In this document: piece after piece, positions 11,198-20,027 of the stretch
Layout: every line of letters starts with the position of its first letter
Position numbering within the stretch: the first letter of the stretch is position 1
From: Bin125 sp026705025
Lineage (GTDB): Bacteria; Chloroflexota; Dehalococcoidia; Bin125
Assembly: GCA_026705025.1 (NCBI GenBank)
Contig: JAPPBN010000045.1
Coordinates: 1-64,000, forward strand
Reading direction: 5' to 3'
Length of the DNA: 64,000 nucleotides
Made by a program: the position numbers and the translations under genes
Notes under the pieces: model-generated
What the model was told of the DNA's origin: nothing
Databases searched by the model: none
The model's input: only the letters and a program-made list of their open reading frames with translations

Positions 11198-11949
11198 TGT
11201 CGCGCGCCGCCGCGCCGGTCAGCTCCCGCCGCGTGCGGGTCGATGAACTCCTGGTCCAGCGAGGCGACGCCCAAGACCTCACCAGCGCCCGAGCATTGGT
11301 CATGTCCGGCCGCGTGCATGGCGCCGGCCGTCGCTACACGCAGGCGGGACTCCAGATACCCGGTGACACTGAGTTGCGCGTCAAGGCGACTCGGGAGTAC
11401 GCGTCCCGCGGCGGCGAGAAGCTGGTCGCCCCGCTCGACGAATGGCCGATCCAGGTCCGGGATCGCATCTGCCTGGACGTTGGTGCGTCTACAGGTGGAT
11501 TTACCGACGTCCTGCTCAGGCGCGGCGCTGAGCGAGTCTATGCGGTCGACGCTGGCTATGGGCAGCTTGCCGAGTCTCTGCGCCAGGACCCGCGTGTTGA
11601 GTCGCTCGAGCGCACCCACATCTGCGAGCTCCCGACAATCTCCGATTCGCCCAGCCTCGCAACGGTCGACGTCTCGTTCATTGGCCTGCAACAGGTGCTG
11701 CCGTGCGTCGCCGAGGCAGTGTCGGCCCAGACCGACGTGGTCGCGCTGGTCAAGCCACAGTTCGAGGCTCCGTCGACGGATGTTGACGAGCGCGGCGTGG
11801 TCCGCGACCGGCTCGTGCAAGGCCGGGCATTGAGCAGCGTGGTCTCCTGGGCCGTCGAGCATCATTGGCGGATTGGCGGCGTGCTCAAGTCTCCCCTGGC
11901 TGGACCGGCCGGCAATTGCGAGTGGTTCGTCTGGCTACGTACACCGTGA
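11197..11949 (+). CDS. tlyA: TlyA family rRNA (cytidine-2'-O)-methyltransferase
   Basis: A 250-residue protein with an N-terminal S4 RNA-binding domain (VDELLVQRGDAQDLTSARA) and an FtsJ/RrmJ-like SAM-dependent methyltransferase domain. SAM-binding motif I reads CLDVGASTGGFTDVLL, and KPQFEAP is characteristic of TlyA. TlyA methylates 2'-O of cytidines in 16S and/or 23S rRNA, and some homologues act as hemolysins. I start at ATG 11197, overlapping the clpX stop by one base, because the S4 domain begins soon after; the longer frame from 11065 lies inside clpX. The nadK start overlaps the stop as GTGA. Confidence 0.9.
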   Translation: MSRAAAPVSSRRVRVDELLVQRGDAQDLTSARALVMSGRVHGAGRRYTQAGLQIPGDTELRVKATREYASRGGEKLVAPLDEWPIQVRDRICLDVGASTGGFTDVLLRRGAERVYAVDAGYGQLAESLRQDPRVESLERTHICELPTISDSPSLATVDVSFIGLQQVLPCVAEAVSAQTDVVALVKPQFEAPSTDVDERGVVRDRLVQGRALSSVVSWAVEHHWRIGGVLKSPLAGPAGNCEWFVWLRTP

Positions 11950-12854
11950 CTGAAATCAAGTGCGTCGGGATCTACTACCATCCGCGTCTCGACGAGGCGC
12001 GCGCCGCCGCCGATGACCTGGCCACCGACCTGAACAAGCGCGGCGTCGATGTCTGGACCTCAATGCCGTGGGAACCGGAGCAATCGACCGAGCATCTGCC
12101 GCGCACGGATCTGCTGATCTGCCTCGGCGGCGACGGCACCATTCTCAGGGCGGCGCGCGCGAGCGCCGGCCACGATTGTCTGATTCTGGGCGTCGACCTC
12201 GGCCGCCAGGCGTTCCTCACTGAACTGTTGCCCGAACAGCTTGACAAGCACATTCCCGACCTGTTCAACGGCAGCTTCATGATCGAGGATCGGACGATGC
12301 TCGAGGCTCGTCCGATCGGCGTTGATGGAGAAGCGCCGGGGAAGCTCCCGGCGTTGAACGACGTCATGATCGGGCGCGGCAGCCTGGGCCAGCCTGCTTA
12401 CATCGCCGTCTGGGTTGGCGGAGACCTGGTCGGCGTGGTCCGCGCCGATGCAGTGGTCGTCGCTTCGGCGACAGGCAGTACCGGCTATTCGCTCTCGGCG
12501 GGTGGACCGATCCTGCATCCTCAGGCGCGAAACGTCGTGCTGACCCCGGTTGCGCCGCACCTGGCGCAGGCCGCGCCCATGGTCCTCCCGGGCGACGCGG
12601 TGATCGAGCTGCGCCTGGGTCGGGAACATCCCGGCTCGCTTTCCGTGGACGGCCAACGTCCCTTCGCGCTTCATCCTGGGGGCGGGGTCGAGGTTCGGCG
12701 CAGCGAGTCGTTGGCTCGGCTGGTCCGGTTCGGCGAGCGTCCCTTCTTCGCTCAACTCGGCCGACGCCTTGCCTGGCTCGATGAACGCCGGATCGAGGCG
12801 GTGTCGCGCACCGGCGTCGAAGCGTTCGACCAGAAGACGGCCGATCCCTCATAG
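11946..12854 (+). CDS. nadK: NAD kinase
   Basis: The 302-residue product matches ATP-NAD kinases that make NADP. The ATP-site motif GGDGT is in LICLGGDGTILRA, the NAD-binding ND motif is in LNDVMIGRG, and the conserved glycine-rich VASATGSTGYSLSAGGP follows. GTG at 11946 shares bases with the tlyA stop (GTGA), which indicates translational coupling. The tlyA-nadK-recN order is common in many bacteria, which supports all three names. The longer upstream frame from 11865 is inside tlyA. Confidence 0.93.
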   Translation: MTEIKCVGIYYHPRLDEARAAADDLATDLNKRGVDVWTSMPWEPEQSTEHLPRTDLLICLGGDGTILRAARASAGHDCLILGVDLGRQAFLTELLPEQLDKHIPDLFNGSFMIEDRTMLEARPIGVDGEAPGKLPALNDVMIGRGSLGQPAYIAVWVGGDLVGVVRADAVVVASATGSTGYSLSAGGPILHPQARNVVLTPVAPHLAQAAPMVLPGDAVIELRLGREHPGSLSVDGQRPFALHPGGGVEVRRSESLARLVRFGERPFFAQLGRRLAWLDERRIEAVSRTGVEAFDQKTADPS

Positions 12855-12942
12855 TTCTCGTCTGCAGACACCGGTGATTCCGATAGGATGAACATGTGCT
12901 CCAATGAGCACATCTTTCGTTATCGGCATCAGGAGATCCACG

Positions 12943-14658
12943 TTGCTGACCGGCCTGCATCTGCGTGACTTCGCGCTGGCCGACCGGGTCGAGCTCGATC
13001 TGCAGCCCGGATTCACCGTGATCACCGGCGAAACCGGCGCCGGCAAGAGCGTGTTGATCCAGGCGCTCACATTCGCGCTGGGTTCGTTGGCGGACGCCGA
13101 AATGATCCGGCCAGGCGCCGACGCCACCGAAGTTGAGGCAATGTTCGATCTCGCCAACAGCGAGGCGTATGGACCGGTTGCCAGGCAGCTGTCGGACGCC
13201 GACATTCCCTTCGAGGGAGAACTGATCGTCAGGCGCACATTGACCCGTCCACGGGACGGCTCGCAGCGGCTCGGCGGCCGGCTGCGCATCAATGATCGGG
13301 CGGCAACCGTCGGTGTGCTGCGCGAGTTGGCGCCGTTGCTCGCCGACATTCACGGACAGCGGGAACATCTCTCGTTGCTCCGGCCGCAGCAGCAACTCGA
13401 CCTCTTGGACCGGTTCGCCGGCGTCGAGCATCAGCGGGACGCAGTTTCCGCCATGGTCCGACGTTTGCGAATGCTGGACCGCCAGTTGATCGATCTCTCG
13501 CAGTCCGAACGCGAACGGATCAGACGTGTCGCGCTGTTGCGGCATGAGGCGTCCGAAATCGACGCGGCCGGCCTGCAGTCCGACGAAGAGGCGTCCTTGC
13601 TCGGTCAGCATGGTCGATTGGTCAATGCTCAACGCCTGGCACTCGAGGCTGGGGATGCGATCTCCTCGCTGCAGGAAGATTCGCTCGGTCATGCGCTCGG
13701 CGCTATCCGCCGGATCGCGCAGCTCGATGACACGGCCTCGCCAATATCGGAGGCAATCGAGGCGGCAGCGGAACAGGCGGCCGAGGCGCTCCGCTCGCTG
13801 CGCTCCTACGCGGACCAGGTGGAGATCGACCCTCAGCGGTTGTCCGAGGTCGAGGCGAGAATCGCATTGCTGGGCGACATGAAGCGCCGCTGGGGAGACA
13901 CGATTGAAGAAGTGATCGCCTATGGCGAGCGGGCCAGATCAGAAGCTGATCGACTTGAACAGGAGTCGGCCGATAGCGAAGAGCTGTCGGCCGAGGCCGA
14001 GCGTCTGGCGGACGATCTGGCAGCCGCGACCGCCGATCTCAGTCAGCGCCGACAAGAAGCAGCGCTGCGTCTCTGTGAGGCGGTGGCGCGCGAGTGCGAC
14101 GGTCTGCGCCTTCCTGGCGCTAACATCGAATTCCGTTTCGAGTCGATTGAACCGGCTCCGGGAGAGCGAGCGCTCCAGATCGATGACCAGCCGGTTGGCT
14201 TCGACCAGAACGGCATTGACCAGGTGGAGTTACTGGTCTCATTCAATCCCGAATCGCCGCCGCGTCCGTTGCAACGGGTTGCGTCGGGCGGCGAGACCGC
14301 CCGTCTGACGCTGGCAATCAAGGCCGTTCTGGGCGAAAGTGATGTCGTGCCGCTGATGGTCTTCGACGAGATCGACGTTGGTCTGGGCGGACGCAGCGGC
14401 GGAATGATCGGCGAGCGACTCGCTCGCCTGGGAGAGCATCGGCAAGTGATCTGCATCACCCATTTGCCCCAGGTTGCTGCACGGGCACAGGATCACATCA
14501 CAGTGAGCAAGGCGGCAGTGGATGATAGAACCAGCGTGGACGTGATGATGTTGTCGGAACGAGACCGCATCATCGAACTGGCCGAAATGCTGGGCGGACC
14601 GACCGACGCCAACCTGGCCAGCGCCAGCGATTTGCTGCACGCTGCGGTCGCGTCATGA
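12943..14658 (+). CDS. recN: DNA repair protein RecN
   Basis: An SMC-like ATPase for double-strand-break repair. The N-terminal half-domain has LHLRDFALADRVELDL and Walker A GETGAGKSVLIQAL. A coiled-coil arm rich in Arg, Glu and Leu spans the middle. The C-terminal half-domain contains ASGGETARLTLAIK (ABC signature) and VFDEIDVGLGGRSG (Walker B). I prefer TTG 12943, which has AGGAG seven bases upstream and gives the family's usual M-L-T-x-L-H start (571 residues). ATG at 12904 would add 13 residues and has no ribosome-binding site. The stop overlaps the next gene as ATGA. Confidence 0.93.
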   Translation: MLTGLHLRDFALADRVELDLQPGFTVITGETGAGKSVLIQALTFALGSLADAEMIRPGADATEVEAMFDLANSEAYGPVARQLSDADIPFEGELIVRRTLTRPRDGSQRLGGRLRINDRAATVGVLRELAPLLADIHGQREHLSLLRPQQQLDLLDRFAGVEHQRDAVSAMVRRLRMLDRQLIDLSQSERERIRRVALLRHEASEIDAAGLQSDEEASLLGQHGRLVNAQRLALEAGDAISSLQEDSLGHALGAIRRIAQLDDTASPISEAIEAAAEQAAEALRSLRSYADQVEIDPQRLSEVEARIALLGDMKRRWGDTIEEVIAYGERARSEADRLEQESADSEELSAEAERLADDLAAATADLSQRRQEAALRLCEAVARECDGLRLPGANIEFRFESIEPAPGERALQIDDQPVGFDQNGIDQVELLVSFNPESPPRPLQRVASGGETARLTLAIKAVLGESDVVPLMVFDEIDVGLGGRSGGMIGERLARLGEHRQVICITHLPQVAARAQDHITVSKAAVDDRTSVDVMMLSERDRIIELAEMLGGPTDANLASASDLLHAAVAS

Positions 14659-15275
14659 CCTCTGAAACCGTCGGCCCGACCCCTGCGGCCACAATGCGCC
14701 AGCGCGCTTCCGAGATTCACGCGCTCGAAGATATCGGCGTCGATATCCGTGCGCCGGTTCAAGCGCCGCTTGCGGCCGAGAAGGCCGTCGTCGGTGACGC
14801 TTCGGAAATCCATCGGCTGATCCAGTACTGGTTCGAGGCAACAGGCGATGTCTTGCCGCGCACCGAGGGAGAGATTTACGAGACGATTCGCGACTTCGTC
14901 GTCGTCCGCGATCCGAGCAGCGATCGATTGCTGGCTGCCGGCGCATTGCACGTGGAATGGCGCGATCTGGCCGAGATCAAATCGCTGGTCGTCGATCCGA
15001 GCACACAGGGCAAGGGACTGGGACGCATCGTCGTCGATGCCTGTCTCGATGAAGCGGTCGGCATGGGTCTCAAGACCGTCTTCGCGCTGACCACCACTCC
15101 GGCATTCTTCGAGCGGCTGGGATTTCGCATCTCCGGCGTCTCTGCCTTCCCGCGCAAGGTCTGGAACGAGTGCTTCCGCTGTCCCAAGTACAACGCCTGC
15201 GACGAGATCGCCGTCACGATTGACTTGCGCGACCGACTCGACATGAAGTCCCCTCTCCCTGGTGGAGAGGGTTAG
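14655..15275 (+). CDS. GNAT N-acetyltransferase, short ArgA-like
   Basis: A 206-residue protein whose C-terminal 150 residues form a GNAT fold. The acetyl-CoA loop is VDPSTQGKGLGRIVVDA, and the last third reads FFERLGFRISGVSAFPRKVW followed by two CX2-4C-like cysteine groups (CFRCPKYNACDE). The latter pattern is familiar from the short N-acetylglutamate synthases, so a role in arginine biosynthesis is plausible but not proven. The first 45 residues are not conserved in appearance. The final codons (SPLPGGEG) are encoded by a REP-like palindrome that runs past the stop, suggesting the repeat inserted into the gene's 3' end. Confidence 0.8.
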   Translation: MTSETVGPTPAATMRQRASEIHALEDIGVDIRAPVQAPLAAEKAVVGDASEIHRLIQYWFEATGDVLPRTEGEIYETIRDFVVVRDPSSDRLLAAGALHVEWRDLAEIKSLVVDPSTQGKGLGRIVVDACLDEAVGMGLKTVFALTTTPAFFERLGFRISGVSAFPRKVWNECFRCPKYNACDEIAVTIDLRDRLDMKSPLPGGEG

Positions 15276-15285
15276 GGTGAGGGCC
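15250..15285 (+). repeat. REP-like palindrome overlapping a gene end
   Basis: CCCTCTCCCTGGTGGAGAGG followed by GTTAGGGTGAGGGCC. The first half is an inverted repeat, and the TAG inside GTTAGGG is the stop codon of the GNAT gene. The last GAGGG lies three bases before the start codon of the nudix gene. It is the same family as the copies at 402, 53803, 53855 and 54921. Confidence 0.75.
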
Positions 15286-15286
15286 A

Positions 15287-15880
15287 ATGCGCGAAGCGCA
15301 TGAGTCGCTCCTGGAGACCGTGCTCTCTTCCGAGCGGGTATTCGATGGTCGGCGCATCAACGTCCGCGTTGACGAAGTCGCGATGGCCAACGGCCGCCGG
15401 GCGACCAGGGAAGTCGTCGAGCATCCCGACGCCGTTGTGATCCTCGCCATCCGTGACGATGGCAACATCGCCTTCGTCCGTCAATGGCGGCATCCGACCG
15501 GTCGTCCGCTGCTGGAACTCCCGGCTGGCCGTGTCGATCCCGGCGAGTCCCCTGAAGACACCGCCCGACGCGAGCTGCGCGAGGAGGTCGGGCTCGACCC
15601 TGGCCGCCTCGACTTTGCCCGCGGCTTCTACGTCGCGCCGGGTTTCGCCGACGAGTTTCTGCACGGCTACATCGCCAGAGAGTGCGTCGAATCACCGCTT
15701 GAGGCGGACGAAGATGAGGAACTGATCGTCGAATGGAAGCCGTTGGGTGAGGCGATCGACCTGGTCGAAGCCGGCGAGATCATCGACGCCAAGTCGGTCA
15801 TTCTGATCCAGTACCTGGCGCTGGAAGCGGTGGGTCCCCTGGGACGCAAGATCGTCCGTCACTATCGAGGGCAGGAGTGA
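15287..15880 (+). CDS. NUDIX hydrolase, ADP-ribose pyrophosphatase-like
   Basis: A 197-residue protein with a complete Nudix box, G(x5)E(x7)REUxEExGU, seen as GRVDPGESPEDTARRELREE followed by VGL. The N-terminal strand-rich part (FDGRRINVRVDEVAMANG) and the position of the box match NudF-type ADP-ribose/ADP-sugar pyrophosphatases, which cleave ADP-ribose to AMP and ribose 5-phosphate. The ATG at 15287 directly follows a REP-like element whose GAGGG is the only ribosome-binding-like sequence, spaced rather close. The substrate is inferred from overall resemblance. It ends the housekeeping block that starts at tig. Confidence 0.87.
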   Translation: MREAHESLLETVLSSERVFDGRRINVRVDEVAMANGRRATREVVEHPDAVVILAIRDDGNIAFVRQWRHPTGRPLLELPAGRVDPGESPEDTARRELREEVGLDPGRLDFARGFYVAPGFADEFLHGYIARECVESPLEADEDEELIVEWKPLGEAIDLVEAGEIIDAKSVILIQYLALEAVGPLGRKIVRHYRGQE

Positions 15881-15970
15881 GCTTGCCGCTCAAATGACTA
15901 CCGCCCAGTGTCGTTTGGTGCGAAACTGAGCGTTGCATCCGCCATGCTTTTGCGACGGGGAGACAGCACG

Positions 15971-17710
15971 ATGTTGCAGCACGATGTACTGATTGTCGGT
16001 TCAGGTCTGGCGGGCATGCGAGCCGCGCTGGAGGTTTCGAGCGATCCCACGCTCGACGTGGCGATCCTTTCCAAGGTCCATCCGCTGCGCTCCCACTCGG
16101 GCGCTGCCCAGGGCGGAATCGCCGCCTCGCTGGGCAACTCGGCCGAGGACTCCTGGGACCTGCACATGTTCGACACCGTCAAGGGCGGCGATTACCTCGT
16201 CGACCAGGACGCCGCCGAAGTGCTGACTCGCGAGGGCCCGGAAAACATCTTCGAACTCGAGCACATGGGCTGCGCCTTCTCGCGCGACGATGAGGGTCGC
16301 GTCGCGCAGCGTCGGTTCGGTGGGCATACTGCGCCCCGCGCCTGCTACGCCGCCGACCGCACCGGCCACGCCGTATTGACCGTGCTCTTCGAGCAGCTCC
16401 TGCGCCGCGGCGTCAAGGTCTACTCCGAGTGGTATGCGCTCGACCTCGTCGTCAAGGACAACGTCTGCCAGGGTCTCGTCGCGTACGACATCCTCTCCGG
16501 CCAGATCGAGGCGATCTCGGCCAAGGCCGTAATGTTCGGCACCGGCGGCTACGGTCGCGCCTTCCGCGTCACGACCAACGCCTTCGCATCGACCGGCGAC
16601 GGCGTCGTCATGGCCTACCGCGCCGGCATCCCGCTGGAGGACATGGAGTTCGTTCAGTTCCATCCCACCGGCCTGCAGGGCTCCGGCATTCTCCTCTCTG
16701 AGGCAGCTAGGGGAGAAGGCGCGCACATCGTCAATTCCGACGGATTCCGCTTCATGGAGAACTATGCGCCCGGCCGAATGGAGCTCGCCCCTCGCGACAT
16801 TGTCGCCCGGGCCGAACAGTCCGAGATTGAGGCCGGACGCGGCGTCACCGCACTGCGCGATTCGGTCTTTATGGACCTCCGTCCAATCGGCGAGGAACGG
16901 ATCCGCTATGCCTTGCCGTCGGTACTGCATCTCGCCCGCGACTTTGCCGGCATCGATCCGCTCGATGCGCCGGTCCCGATTCAGCCCACTGCGCACTACT
17001 CAATGGGCGGCATTCCCTGCGACATCAACGGCCAGGTGCGAATCAAGGACCTCGACGGCGCCCCCGAGATCACCGGGTTCTTCGCCGCCGGCGAAGCCTC
17101 GTGCGTCTCGGTGCATGGAGCCAACCGGCTCGGCACCAACTCGCTGCTCGAAGCCGTCGTCATGGGACGCCGTGCGGGCCGCGGCATTCTCGACGCGGTT
17201 CACGACCTCGAGCCGACCAGTATCGACGAAGGTGACATGGCCAACGCGGTCGGCGAGGTCGATCACTTCCTCAGCGCTGACGGCTCCCAGAAAGTCGGCC
17301 AGATCCGCGCGGAGCTGCGAGACACGATGATGGACAAGTGCGGCGTCTTCCGCGACGACGCCGAGCTCAAGGAGTGTCTCTCCGAGGTCAAGGACTATCA
17401 GGAGCGCTTCAGGAACGTGTCGATCGACGACCACGGTTCGACCTTCAACACCGACCTGCTCGACGCCATCGAGCTCGGACACATGCTCGAGTATTCGGAA
17501 GTGATCACCGTCGGAGCGATCGCGCGGCAAGAGTCTCGCGGCGGCCACGCGCGTCGAGACTTCCCCGATCGCGACGACGAGAACTGGCATCGCCACACGC
17601 TCGCTTATCGACCGCAGGACGGCGAGGACGGGCCGCGCCTCGAGTACTGCGAGGTCAACATGGAACCGAAATTCCGCGAACCATTCCCGCTCCAGGAGCG
17701 AACCTACTAG
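15971..17710 (+). CDS. sdhA: Succinate dehydrogenase/fumarate reductase flavoprotein subunit
   Basis: The FAD subunit of succinate:quinone oxidoreductase, 579 residues. The dinucleotide fold is at the N-terminus (DVLIVGSGLAGMRAALE). The His for covalent FAD lies in LRSHSGAAQGGIAAS. Active-site sequences QFHPTG, the HYSMGG loop and GLFAAGE-like GFFAAGEASCVSVHGANRLG are present. I start at ATG 15971 (GGGGAG eight bases upstream), which gives the normal N-terminus; an upstream frame from 15908 adds 21 unconserved residues. It is followed by sdhB and a CCG-domain subunit, with no SdhC/SdhD membrane proteins, as in type E enzymes. Confidence 0.93.
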   Translation: MLQHDVLIVGSGLAGMRAALEVSSDPTLDVAILSKVHPLRSHSGAAQGGIAASLGNSAEDSWDLHMFDTVKGGDYLVDQDAAEVLTREGPENIFELEHMGCAFSRDDEGRVAQRRFGGHTAPRACYAADRTGHAVLTVLFEQLLRRGVKVYSEWYALDLVVKDNVCQGLVAYDILSGQIEAISAKAVMFGTGGYGRAFRVTTNAFASTGDGVVMAYRAGIPLEDMEFVQFHPTGLQGSGILLSEAARGEGAHIVNSDGFRFMENYAPGRMELAPRDIVARAEQSEIEAGRGVTALRDSVFMDLRPIGEERIRYALPSVLHLARDFAGIDPLDAPVPIQPTAHYSMGGIPCDINGQVRIKDLDGAPEITGFFAAGEASCVSVHGANRLGTNSLLEAVVMGRRAGRGILDAVHDLEPTSIDEGDMANAVGEVDHFLSADGSQKVGQIRAELRDTMMDKCGVFRDDAELKECLSEVKDYQERFRNVSIDDHGSTFNTDLLDAIELGHMLEYSEVITVGAIARQESRGGHARRDFPDRDDENWHRHTLAYRPQDGEDGPRLEYCEVNMEPKFREPFPLQERTY

Positions 17711-17713
17711 AAC

Positions 17714-17766
17714 CATCCGGACAAATCTGGACAGATCTGGACAGATCTGGACAAACCTGAACACCT
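17714..17766 (+). repeat. Tandem decamer repeat between sdhA and sdhB
   Basis: About four copies of a ten-base unit, TCTGGACAGA (with variants TCTGGACAAA and CCTGAACA), fill most of the 93-base gap between sdhA and sdhB. The reverse complement (CAGGTTTGTCCAGAT and onward) matches the tandem array at 35001-35050 closely, including the flanking GGTGT. No function is evident. Confidence 0.7.
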
Positions 17767-17803
17767 AGAACCGCGAAACCAAGCGCAGAACAGGCGAAAC
17801 CCC

Positions 17804-18859
17804 ATGGCCCAGCAGGAATTCATCATTCAGCGCTACAACCCCGACACGGACGAGTCCTACGAGGAATCGTTCAACGTCGACGTCCAGCCCGGCCAGACCG
17901 TGCTCGACAGCCTGAACGCGATCAAGTGGGAGCAGGACGGCACACTCTCCTTCCGAATGTCCTGCCGTCACGCCATCTGCGGTTCCTGCGCGATGAAGGT
18001 CAATGGGCAATCGATGCTCTCTTGCCAAACGCAGGTCGACGCCGCCGCCGAACGCGGTGATCCGATCACGGTCGGACCGCAGGGCAATCAGACCGTGATC
18101 AAGGATCTGGTCGTCGACGTCGAGAAGTTCCTGCTCCAGTTCGAACGGGCCGAAACCTGGCTGGAACCATATGAGGATCAGGACCCGCCGGAGCGCGAGT
18201 ATCGGCAGAAGGTCGAGGAGTTCGACCACTGGTCGCACGCTTCGACCTGTATCCATTGCGGCGCCTGCTACTCCGACTGCACCGTCGCCGCCGTCGACGA
18301 GAATTTCCTCGGTCCGGCCGCGTTGGCCAAGGCCTACCGCTTCGTGATGGACAGCCGCGACTCCAAGCGCGAAGAGCGGCTCCAGTTTCTCTCCGAGGAG
18401 CAGGGCGGTATCTGGGATTGCACGCGCTGCTACATGTGCGTGCAGGCCTGCCCCAAGGACGTCCTGCCGATGGACGCGATCATGGAGCTCCGCACGCTCG
18501 CGATCGAGGCCGGTCACGTCAACAACCACGGTGTGCGCCACCACAAGGGATTCATGTCCGGCGTGCGCAAGCGCGGCCGTCTCGATGAGATGATGCTGCC
18601 GGTGCAATCGGTCGGCATCGGGCGCCTCCTGACGGGCAACCTCGCCGCGCACAAGGAAATGATGGACTATACGCCCGGCGCGATCCGGCTGTTGAAGTCG
18701 CGCAAGCTGCTGACCATCGCCCAGCGCCACGGCGCCAACGCCGAAGGGCGCGAGCAGATCGAGCGCATCTTTGAAGAGGTCGAGGCCGAGAAGCATCACC
18801 ATGACGTCGATGCAGAAGCCTTCGGCGCCGAGTTTGAGACCGCAATCGGCGGACACTAG
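17804..18859 (+). CDS. sdhB: Succinate dehydrogenase iron-sulfur subunit, type E
   Basis: A 351-residue iron-sulfur protein, longer than the usual 230-260. The [2Fe-2S] ligands are C54, C59, C62 and C74. The first [4Fe-4S] motif is C149, C152, C155, C159 (CIHCGACYSDC). The second cluster motif has four cysteines, C206, C209, C212 and C216, where classical enzymes have three for a [3Fe-4S] centre. This extra Cys is a hallmark of type E succinate:quinone reductases and fits the CCG-domain subunit next door. About 110 extra residues follow the last cluster, ending in His/Asp/Glu-rich sequence. It carries electrons from SdhA to the membrane subunit. Confidence 0.92.
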   Translation: MAQQEFIIQRYNPDTDESYEESFNVDVQPGQTVLDSLNAIKWEQDGTLSFRMSCRHAICGSCAMKVNGQSMLSCQTQVDAAAERGDPITVGPQGNQTVIKDLVVDVEKFLLQFERAETWLEPYEDQDPPEREYRQKVEEFDHWSHASTCIHCGACYSDCTVAAVDENFLGPAALAKAYRFVMDSRDSKREERLQFLSEEQGGIWDCTRCYMCVQACPKDVLPMDAIMELRTLAIEAGHVNNHGVRHHKGFMSGVRKRGRLDEMMLPVQSVGIGRLLTGNLAAHKEMMDYTPGAIRLLKSRKLLTIAQRHGANAEGREQIERIFEEVEAEKHHHDVDAEAFGAEFETAIGGH

Positions 18860-18930
18860 ATCATTCGGCAGAATCAGCGAGCCATCTACCTGAGCGGGGT
18901 CAGGGCTCACGAGCGGGAGAGCGGATCATC

Positions 18931-19809
18931 ATGAGCAAGTACGCATTCTGGCCCGGTTGTGTCGCGCAGGGCGCGGCGCCGGAGTTGTACACGTCGACGC
19001 TCGCAGTCGCCGAACACCTGGGCATGGACCTGGTCGAGCTTGAGGCGGCCGCCTGCACGGGGGCCGGGATCATCTCCGACGGGGAACCGTACCTCCAGGA
19101 TGTGCTCAACGCCCGGACGATGGCGATGTCGGAGCAGATGGACCTGCCGCTGATGGATATCTGCTCCACCTGCGTCGGCGTTCACCGCCTCGCGGCCGAG
19201 AAGTTCCGCGACGTCGACTACCGCATCCGGATCAACCATCATCTCGCGCCGGAGGGTCTCGAGTACCGCGGTACCGTCGATCCCCGACACTTGCTCTGGA
19301 TCCTGCTCGAGGATGTGGGCATCGACAAGATCAACTCGATGGTCAAGCGGCCGCTCGAGGAACTCAACCTGGGACCGTTCTACGGCTGCTACCTCGTGCG
19401 TCCCGAACGCACCCTTGAGTTCGATACGCATCCGACCAGGCGCGACAGCCTGGAGCAGCTGATCGAGGTCCTCGGCGCGACCAGCATCACCTACGACGGG
19501 ATGACCAAGTGTTGCGGCTTCCCGATTCTGACGATGAACAAGCAGAACTCCCTGACGATGGCCGGCACACACCTGGACGAGGCTCAGTCCAAGGGCGCCG
19601 ACGCCCTGGTCACTCCCTGCCCGCTCTGTCACCTCAATCTTGACGCCCAGCAGCCCGACGCGGCCAAGGTGATCGACCGCAATCTTAACCTGCCGATCCT
19701 GCACGTACCGCAGCTGCTCGGTCTGGCAATGGGTCTGGAACCGGAAACGCTGGGCCTCACTCGCCACGTCGTCGACACGAACCGCCTGCTCAACAAGATC
19801 GGCGCCTAA
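18931..19809 (+). CDS. sdhE: CCG-domain subunit of type E succinate dehydrogenase (HdrB-like)
   Basis: A 292-residue protein related to heterodisulfide reductase subunit B and to SdhE of type E succinate:quinone reductases. It contains two cysteine-rich (CCG) domains. The second is complete (C in FYGCYL, KCCGFP, then CPLCH). In the first, the CCG is replaced by ACTG (AACTGAG) although PGC and CSTC remain, so one cysteine is missing. In type E enzymes this subunit replaces the heme-containing membrane anchor and passes electrons to quinone. No SdhF-like small protein is visible after it. It is the last gene of the sdhABE operon, followed by a strong hairpin. Confidence 0.85.
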   Translation: MSKYAFWPGCVAQGAAPELYTSTLAVAEHLGMDLVELEAAACTGAGIISDGEPYLQDVLNARTMAMSEQMDLPLMDICSTCVGVHRLAAEKFRDVDYRIRINHHLAPEGLEYRGTVDPRHLLWILLEDVGIDKINSMVKRPLEELNLGPFYGCYLVRPERTLEFDTHPTRRDSLEQLIEVLGATSITYDGMTKCCGFPILTMNKQNSLTMAGTHLDEAQSKGADALVTPCPLCHLNLDAQQPDAAKVIDRNLNLPILHVPQLLGLAMGLEPETLGLTRHVVDTNRLLNKIGA

Positions 19810-19834
19810 GCCCACCCTGTTCCGGGAAGCGGAA

Positions 19835-19865
19835 GCGCCCCCGCCGGATAACCGGACGGGGGCGC
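19835..19865. terminator. Strong hairpin between convergent operons
   Basis: Nine base pairs GCGCCCCCG/CGGGGGCGC plus an inner CCGG/CCGG separated by one bulged base, with loop ATAA. It lies 26 bases after the sdhE stop and between convergent operons, so it probably ends both. There is no T-run on either side. Confidence 0.6.
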
Positions 19866-19902
19866 GACACAGGCAATGGGAGGGTGGCCAGTCGGAGAGA
19901 CA

Positions 19903-19929
19903 ACCGATGTCTCCCATGCGGACATCGGT
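19903..19929. terminator. Second hairpin downstream of sdhE
   Basis: A perfect nine-base stem ACCGATGTC/GACATCGGT with a nine-base loop, in the 218-base gap between the convergent sdh and ABC operons. It may assist termination from the minus-strand operon or stabilise the 3' end. No T-run follows. Confidence 0.4.
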
Positions 19930-20027
19930 GGGCGGGCGGGGTGACAGTTTCTACCGTCTGACCTCACTGACCCTCCGATAGATCAGACGACGGCCAGTCC
20001 GAAAAGGTTCCCGCAGAGCCAAAGTCT

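Noticed and set aside
17714..17766. A CRISPR array
   Set aside because: The units are ten bases with no unique spacers, and no cas gene is present.
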